This document shows, one piece after another, positions 6,675 to 9,652 of a stretch of DNA of 9,652 nucleotides. Source of the stretch: Coriobacteriia bacterium (GTDB lineage Bacteria > Actinomycetota > Coriobacteriia > Coriobacteriales > QAMH01). Made by a program: the position numbers and the translations under genes. Numbering within the stretch: position 1 is the stretch's first letter; each line of letters starts with the position of its first letter. The stretch lies in NCBI GenBank assembly GCA_900756605.1, contig CAAEKX010000271.1:1-9652 (forward strand). Direction: 5' to 3'. Under the pieces are notes generated by a model. That model saw only the letters and a list, made by a program, of their open reading frames with translations, ran no database searches and was not told the DNA's origin.

Positions 6675-6739
6675 CTGTCATTTCGAGCGAAAGGAGATCT
6701 CTCCACTACGGCGCTGCGCGCCTCCGGTCGAGATGACAG
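6675..6739. repeat. Interspersed TCATTTCGAG-type repeat forming a terminal-stem hairpin
   Basis: CTGTCATTTCGA (6675-6686) can pair with TCGAGATGACAG (6728-6739), giving a 12-bp stem with one T-G wobble. The element lies 20 bases after the gene 3 stop. Its inverted ends and intergenic position suggest a small non-coding mobile or REP-like repeat. No poly-T follows, so its role as terminator is doubtful. Confidence 0.75.
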
Positions 6740-6748
6740 TGGCGTCCC

Positions 6749-6798
6749 CTGTCATTTCGAGCGAAGCGAACGAAGTGAGCGGAGTCGAGAAATCTCGA
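6749..6798. repeat. Second TCATTTCGAG-type repeat, before gene 4
   Basis: It opens with CTGTCATTTCGAGCGAAGCG and closes with GGAGTCGAGAAATCTCGA, which contains the self-complementary TCGAGA-AA-TCTCGA (6785-6798). ATCTCGA (6792-6798) can instead pair with TCGAGAT (6810-6816), placing a 7-bp hairpin just ahead of the gene 4 ribosome binding site. Near-identical ends occur at 8598-8638. Confidence 0.78.
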
Positions 6799-6839
6799 TC
6801 GCAAGGTTCTCGAGATAGGTGTTTGAAGGGAAATAGCTG

Positions 6840-8561
6840 ATGACGAACGCGGTAGCACTGACTAAACGAATCGCGAGCGCTGCCTTGGCGCTCGTTCTGG
6901 CCGTGGCTTTTATCCCCATCTTTGCCTCGACCGCGCAAGCTGACGAGATTGCGCGCGGCACAAGCGGCGGCTGCACGTGGACCATCGACGGCGATGGCAC
7001 GCTTACGGTGCGCCCAACCTCGGGCAAGAGCGGCACGCTTGCCGATCTCGAGGGCACCTCGCCATGGCACGAACATGCCGATAGCATCGTCGCCGCGCGC
7101 ATCATGCCCGGTGTCTCGGGCGACAAGAGCCTCGATGGCCTGTTCGCCGGCTGCAAGAAGCTGCGCACGGTTGACCTGTCGGGCTTGAGCACCTCGGGCG
7201 TGCAGGGCATGAACAGCATGTTCGCCGAATGCTCCGCTCTCACGAGCATCGATCTTACCGGGATCGACACGTCCTCGGCCACTGCCATGATCGATATGTT
7301 CGATGGCTGCTCCGCGCTTACCGCGCTCGATGTCTCGCGATTCAACACCATGCGCGTGACGAGCATGAAGGGCATGTTCAGGGGCTGCTCATCGCTTGCC
7401 GCCATCAACGTGAAGAACTTCGACACCTTCAATGTCACCGACATGTCCGACATGTTCGTGAACTGCTCGAAGCTCTCCTCGCTTGATGTGTCGAGTTTCG
7501 ACACCTCGCACGTGGGGAACATGCAGCGCATGTTTTCGGGCACGATGGTCGAGACCCTTGACCTTTCGCATTTTGACACCTCGAACCTCACGGATATGTG
7601 GGGCATGTTCTTCGGCTGCACCTCGCTCAAGTCTCTCGACCTCTCGAGCTTCGACACGTCCGATGTGAGGAGCATGGGCTACCTCTTCGAAGACTGCGGC
7701 GCGCTTGACCGTGTGAGGTTGGGGGCGAACTTCGCATTCATCGACGAGTCCTGCGAGCTGCCTCAGGCAACCTGGCTTTCGTCGACCGCGGGCAGGTCCT
7801 ACACCTCGCAGCAAATCGCTACCGAGCGCAACAACGTTGCCGACACCTACACCAAGAGCAAGGCCGACTACCCCGGTCCCAGTATCGTGAGCGGCGCCGA
7901 GTCCGTCTGGGCCAAGGGCTCGAAGGTGGGCGCGCTATTCCGCTCGAGTGCCGCGGTCGAGGACTTCGTCTGCGTGAAGGTCGACAATAGCGTCGTGAAC
8001 TCGGAGAACTACGATCTGAGCGGCAACCAGACCAATGTCACGCTCAAGCCGGAGTTTCTCGAGGGTCTTTCCCTCGGCGAGCATTCCATCGACATTCTGT
8101 CTGCAACGGGTACGGCAAGCACCAAGTTCACGATTTCCAACGACCCGTCGTTGTTGGAGCCCGTCAATATGTATCGCCTCTACAATCCCAACAGTGGCGA
8201 GCATTTCTACACGGCAAGCGAATACGAGCGTGACCACCTCGTCTCGGTGGGGTGGGTCTACGAGCGCATCGGCTGGGTTGCTCCCAAGGGAGGCTCCCCG
8301 GTCTATCGTCTCTACAACCCGAACGCTGGCGAGCATCACTACACCATGGATGCCGGCGAGCGTGACGTGCTCGTGTCGCTTGGTTGGAACGACGAGGGCA
8401 TTGGCTGGCGCACGGCCGGCACGATTCCGCTGTATCGTCAGTACAATCCCAATGCCTACGCGAATAACCACAACTACACGACGAGCGAGGTCGAGCGCGA
8501 CCATCTGCTTGGCCTTGGCTGGCAAGACGAGGGTATCGGTTGGTACGGCATCGGCGAGTAG
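6840..8561 (+). CDS. Secreted BspA-type (DUF285) protein with X2-like domain and C-terminal RLYNPN/GEH lobes
   Basis: This 573-residue protein starts at the ATG 9 bases after GAAGGG (6825-6830). The signal peptide is residues 1-34 (basic TKR, ALALVLAVAFIP core, AQA before Asp35) and resembles gene 5 more than genes 2 and 3. The shared segment 'CTWTIDGDGTLTVRP' is followed by eight DUF285 units (about 101-307). The cap ends in WLSSTAGRSYTSQQ. Residues about 351-436 are X2-like (VCVKVDNSVVNSENYDL ... LKPEFLEGLSLGEHSIDIL). The three C-terminal lobes (444-573) follow with almost no linker. Two lobe positions are unusual: YERIGW replaces DEGIGW in lobe 1, and RQYN replaces RLYN in lobe 3. Architecture matches gene 3, so the two are probably the closest pair. 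A surface binding role is inferred; there is no catalytic motif or sortase signal. No terminator is evident between genes 3 and 4, so read-through is possible. Confidence 0.93.
   Translation: MTNAVALTKRIASAALALVLAVAFIPIFASTAQADEIARGTSGGCTWTIDGDGTLTVRPTSGKSGTLADLEGTSPWHEHADSIVAARIMPGVSGDKSLDGLFAGCKKLRTVDLSGLSTSGVQGMNSMFAECSALTSIDLTGIDTSSATAMIDMFDGCSALTALDVSRFNTMRVTSMKGMFRGCSSLAAINVKNFDTFNVTDMSDMFVNCSKLSSLDVSSFDTSHVGNMQRMFSGTMVETLDLSHFDTSNLTDMWGMFFGCTSLKSLDLSSFDTSDVRSMGYLFEDCGALDRVRLGANFAFIDESCELPQATWLSSTAGRSYTSQQIATERNNVADTYTKSKADYPGPSIVSGAESVWAKGSKVGALFRSSAAVEDFVCVKVDNSVVNSENYDLSGNQTNVTLKPEFLEGLSLGEHSIDILSATGTASTKFTISNDPSLLEPVNMYRLYNPNSGEHFYTASEYERDHLVSVGWVYERIGWVAPKGGSPVYRLYNPNAGEHHYTMDAGERDVLVSLGWNDEGIGWRTAGTIPLYRQYNPNAYANNHNYTTSEVERDHLLGLGWQDEGIGWYGIGE
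7140..7760 (+). repeat. Eight DUF285 units in gene 4, one shortened
   Basis: Motif codons begin at 7140, 7218, 7296, 7374, 7452, 7530, 7605 and 7683. Spacing is 78 bp except for the unit at 7530, which is 75 bp. That unit reads MFSGT and is the only one without the conserved Cys, so the codon loss and the Cys loss fall in the same turn. Confidence 0.9.
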
Positions 8562-8564
8562 CTT

Positions 8565-8638
8565 CTGTCATTTCGAGCGGAACGAAGTACCGGCCCTTGT
8601 CATTTCGAGCGGAGCGAAGCGGAGTCGAGAAATCTCGA
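8565..8638. repeat. TCATTTCGAG-type repeats between genes 4 and 5
   Basis: A partial copy (from CTGTCATTTCGAGCGG at 8565, about 25 bases) is followed by a fuller copy at 8598-8638 ending GGAGTCGAGAAATCTCGA, the same end as 6749-6798. The partial copy begins 3 bases after the gene 4 stop codon. CTCG-ACCA-CGAG just after the repeat gives a small hairpin before the gene 5 ribosome binding site. Together they fill most of the 105-bp gap. Confidence 0.78.
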
Positions 8639-8666
8639 CCACGAGGGTAAGTAGGAAAGGACGACG

Positions 8667-9652
8667 ATGGCAAACGCAAAAACAGTGACACGTGCGCTCG
8701 CGCGGGTTGCGCTGGCCCTTGTGCTGGCAGTTGGTTTCATGCCGATTGCGATGGGCGCGGGCATTTCCTCGCAGGCCCACGCGGTGCAGGCTATGGAGGC
8801 CACTCCGATTACGGAAGCCTATGTCGAGCCCATTGCTCCCCAGACGTATACGGGTGAGCAAATCACGCCCAAGCCCAAGGTCATGTACGGCGGCAAGACG
8901 CTCGTCGAGGGCACGGACTACACGCTTGAGTATGGTCGCAACCTGGGCGAGGGCACTGCCCATGTCTACGTGAACGGCATCGGTGCCTATACGGGCAGAA
9001 AGATCGTCACGTTCGATATCATCCAGGCGCAAATCACCTCGATTTCGCTGAGCGAGACGCGCTATTTCTACGATGGCAAGCGCAAGACGCCTGTCGTGAC
9101 CGTCAAGTGCGGTGACAAGGTGCTCGAAAACGGCCAGGACTACATTGTCGTGGGCATGCAGAACCAGGACCTGAGTAGCGTTGGCGTCCACACGCTGACG
9201 GTCAAGGGTACGGCGAACTACGCCGGCGTCTTGACCGCTGATTTCGAGATTCTCGCTCCCCTCGAGGACGAGGATTCGGGCATCAAGAGCCCCGCGAATG
9301 ATGATTCCAAGCCGACAGACCCCGAGGACGAGGGCCAGCTCATGTATCGCCTCTACAACCCCAACAGCGGCGAGCACTTCTACACCCTCTCGACCGTCGA
9401 GCGTGACAATCTCATCAGCGTGGGTTGGAACGACGAGGGCACCGGCTGGAAGGCCCCGTCATCGGGCGATGCGGTCTATCGTCTCTACAATTCCTACGCC
9501 GGTGAGCACCACTACACGCTCTCGACCGTCGAGCGCGATAGCCTCGTCGCGGCGGGTTGGAGTGACGAGGGCATCGGCTGGTATTCCGACACCGCCTACA
9601 GTGTGCCGCTGTATCGCCTCTACAATCCCAACGAGTATGCGAACAATCATCA
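8667..9652 (+). CDS. Secreted protein, 3'-truncated: two MBG-like repeats plus C-terminal RLYNPN/GEH lobes
   Basis: The frame is open from the ATG at 8667 to the window end: 328 complete codons plus two bases, with no stop. The ribosome binding site AGGAAAGG (8653-8660) ends 6 bases before the start. The signal peptide is residues 1-39 (MANAKTVTRALAR, long hydrophobic core, AHA before Val40). Two MBG/YDG-like repeats lie at about 57-125 and 126-196; the second has TVKCGDKVLENGQDY, close to repeat 4 of gene 2 (TVKCGDKMLTAGTDY). An acidic linker (EDEDSG ... PEDEGQ) precedes the C-terminal lobes from residue 226. Lobes 1 and 2 are complete and the third stops at YANNH. By comparison with the paralogs, about 30 residues are missing. 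There is no DUF285 domain, making this the shortest member. A surface role is inferred. Confidence 0.92.
   Translation, partial: MANAKTVTRALARVALALVLAVGFMPIAMGAGISSQAHAVQAMEATPITEAYVEPIAPQTYTGEQITPKPKVMYGGKTLVEGTDYTLEYGRNLGEGTAHVYVNGIGAYTGRKIVTFDIIQAQITSISLSETRYFYDGKRKTPVVTVKCGDKVLENGQDYIVVGMQNQDLSSVGVHTLTVKGTANYAGVLTADFEILAPLEDEDSGIKSPANDDSKPTDPEDEGQLMYRLYNPNSGEHFYTLSTVERDNLISVGWNDEGTGWKAPSSGDAVYRLYNSYAGEHHYTLSTVERDSLVAAGWSDEGIGWYSDTAYSVPLYRLYNPNEYANNH

Noticed and set aside
6675..6798. Insertion sequence or transposase remnant
   Set aside because: The elements are under 70 bp, with no coding sequence and no clear target-site duplication. They fit a short non-autonomous repeat family.
1300..8561. 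Sortase (LPXTG) or C-terminal membrane anchor on genes 1-4
   Set aside because: The proteins end in WYGIG, WYGIG, WHGVSK and WYGIGE directly after the third lobe, with no LPXTG-like motif, hydrophobic helix or basic tail.

Overview
The window is a head-to-tail array of five paralogous genes, all on the + strand. Each encodes a modular secreted protein. The first gene lacks its 5' end and the last lacks its 3' end, so the array continues on both sides. No metabolic, RNA, transposase or phage gene is visible. The four visible N-termini carry classical Sec signal peptides. All five proteins end in, or run into, the same roughly 130-residue C-terminal region. That region has three lobes with the pattern RLYNPN-GEH-[FH][FY]T ... 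ER ... GW-DEG-GW and resembles the DUF5648 family. The strong GC bias at third codon positions, the leader style, and the BspA-type (DUF285) repeats joined to this C-terminus suggest a host-associated actinobacterium of the class Coriobacteriia. That assignment is inferred from family knowledge and was not searched.

Layout. Gene 1 (1-1365) has MBG/YDG-like Ig-fold repeats followed by the C-terminal lobes. Next is a 601-bp gap with a UUCG-loop terminator and an unusual array of 41-bp repeats that switches strand in the middle. Gene 2 (1967-4636) has a signal peptide, ten DUF285 units, four MBG-like repeats, a (PDT/PDN)10 linker and the lobes. It is followed by a second terminator with the same hairpin. 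Gene 3 (4909-6654) has seven DUF285 units, an X2-like domain, a linker and the lobes. A 185-bp gap with TCATTTCGAG-type interspersed repeats follows. Gene 4 (6840-8561) has eight DUF285 units, an X2-like domain and the lobes. A 105-bp gap carries the same repeat family. Gene 5 (8667 to the window end) has two MBG-like repeats, an acidic linker and the lobes.

The proteins look like variable display modules set on a constant C-terminal module, exported and probably held at or near the cell envelope. No LPXTG motif or C-terminal membrane segment is present in the complete proteins, so the shared C-terminus is the best candidate for surface attachment (inference). The sequence also carries marks of recombination: an exact 39-bp repeat in gene 1, an abrupt codon-usage change inside gene 2, 35-bp identities between the C-terminal regions of genes 2 and 5, and homology between genes 1 and 2 that runs past the stop codon into the terminator. 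This fits a locus that grows and reshuffles by duplication and gene conversion.
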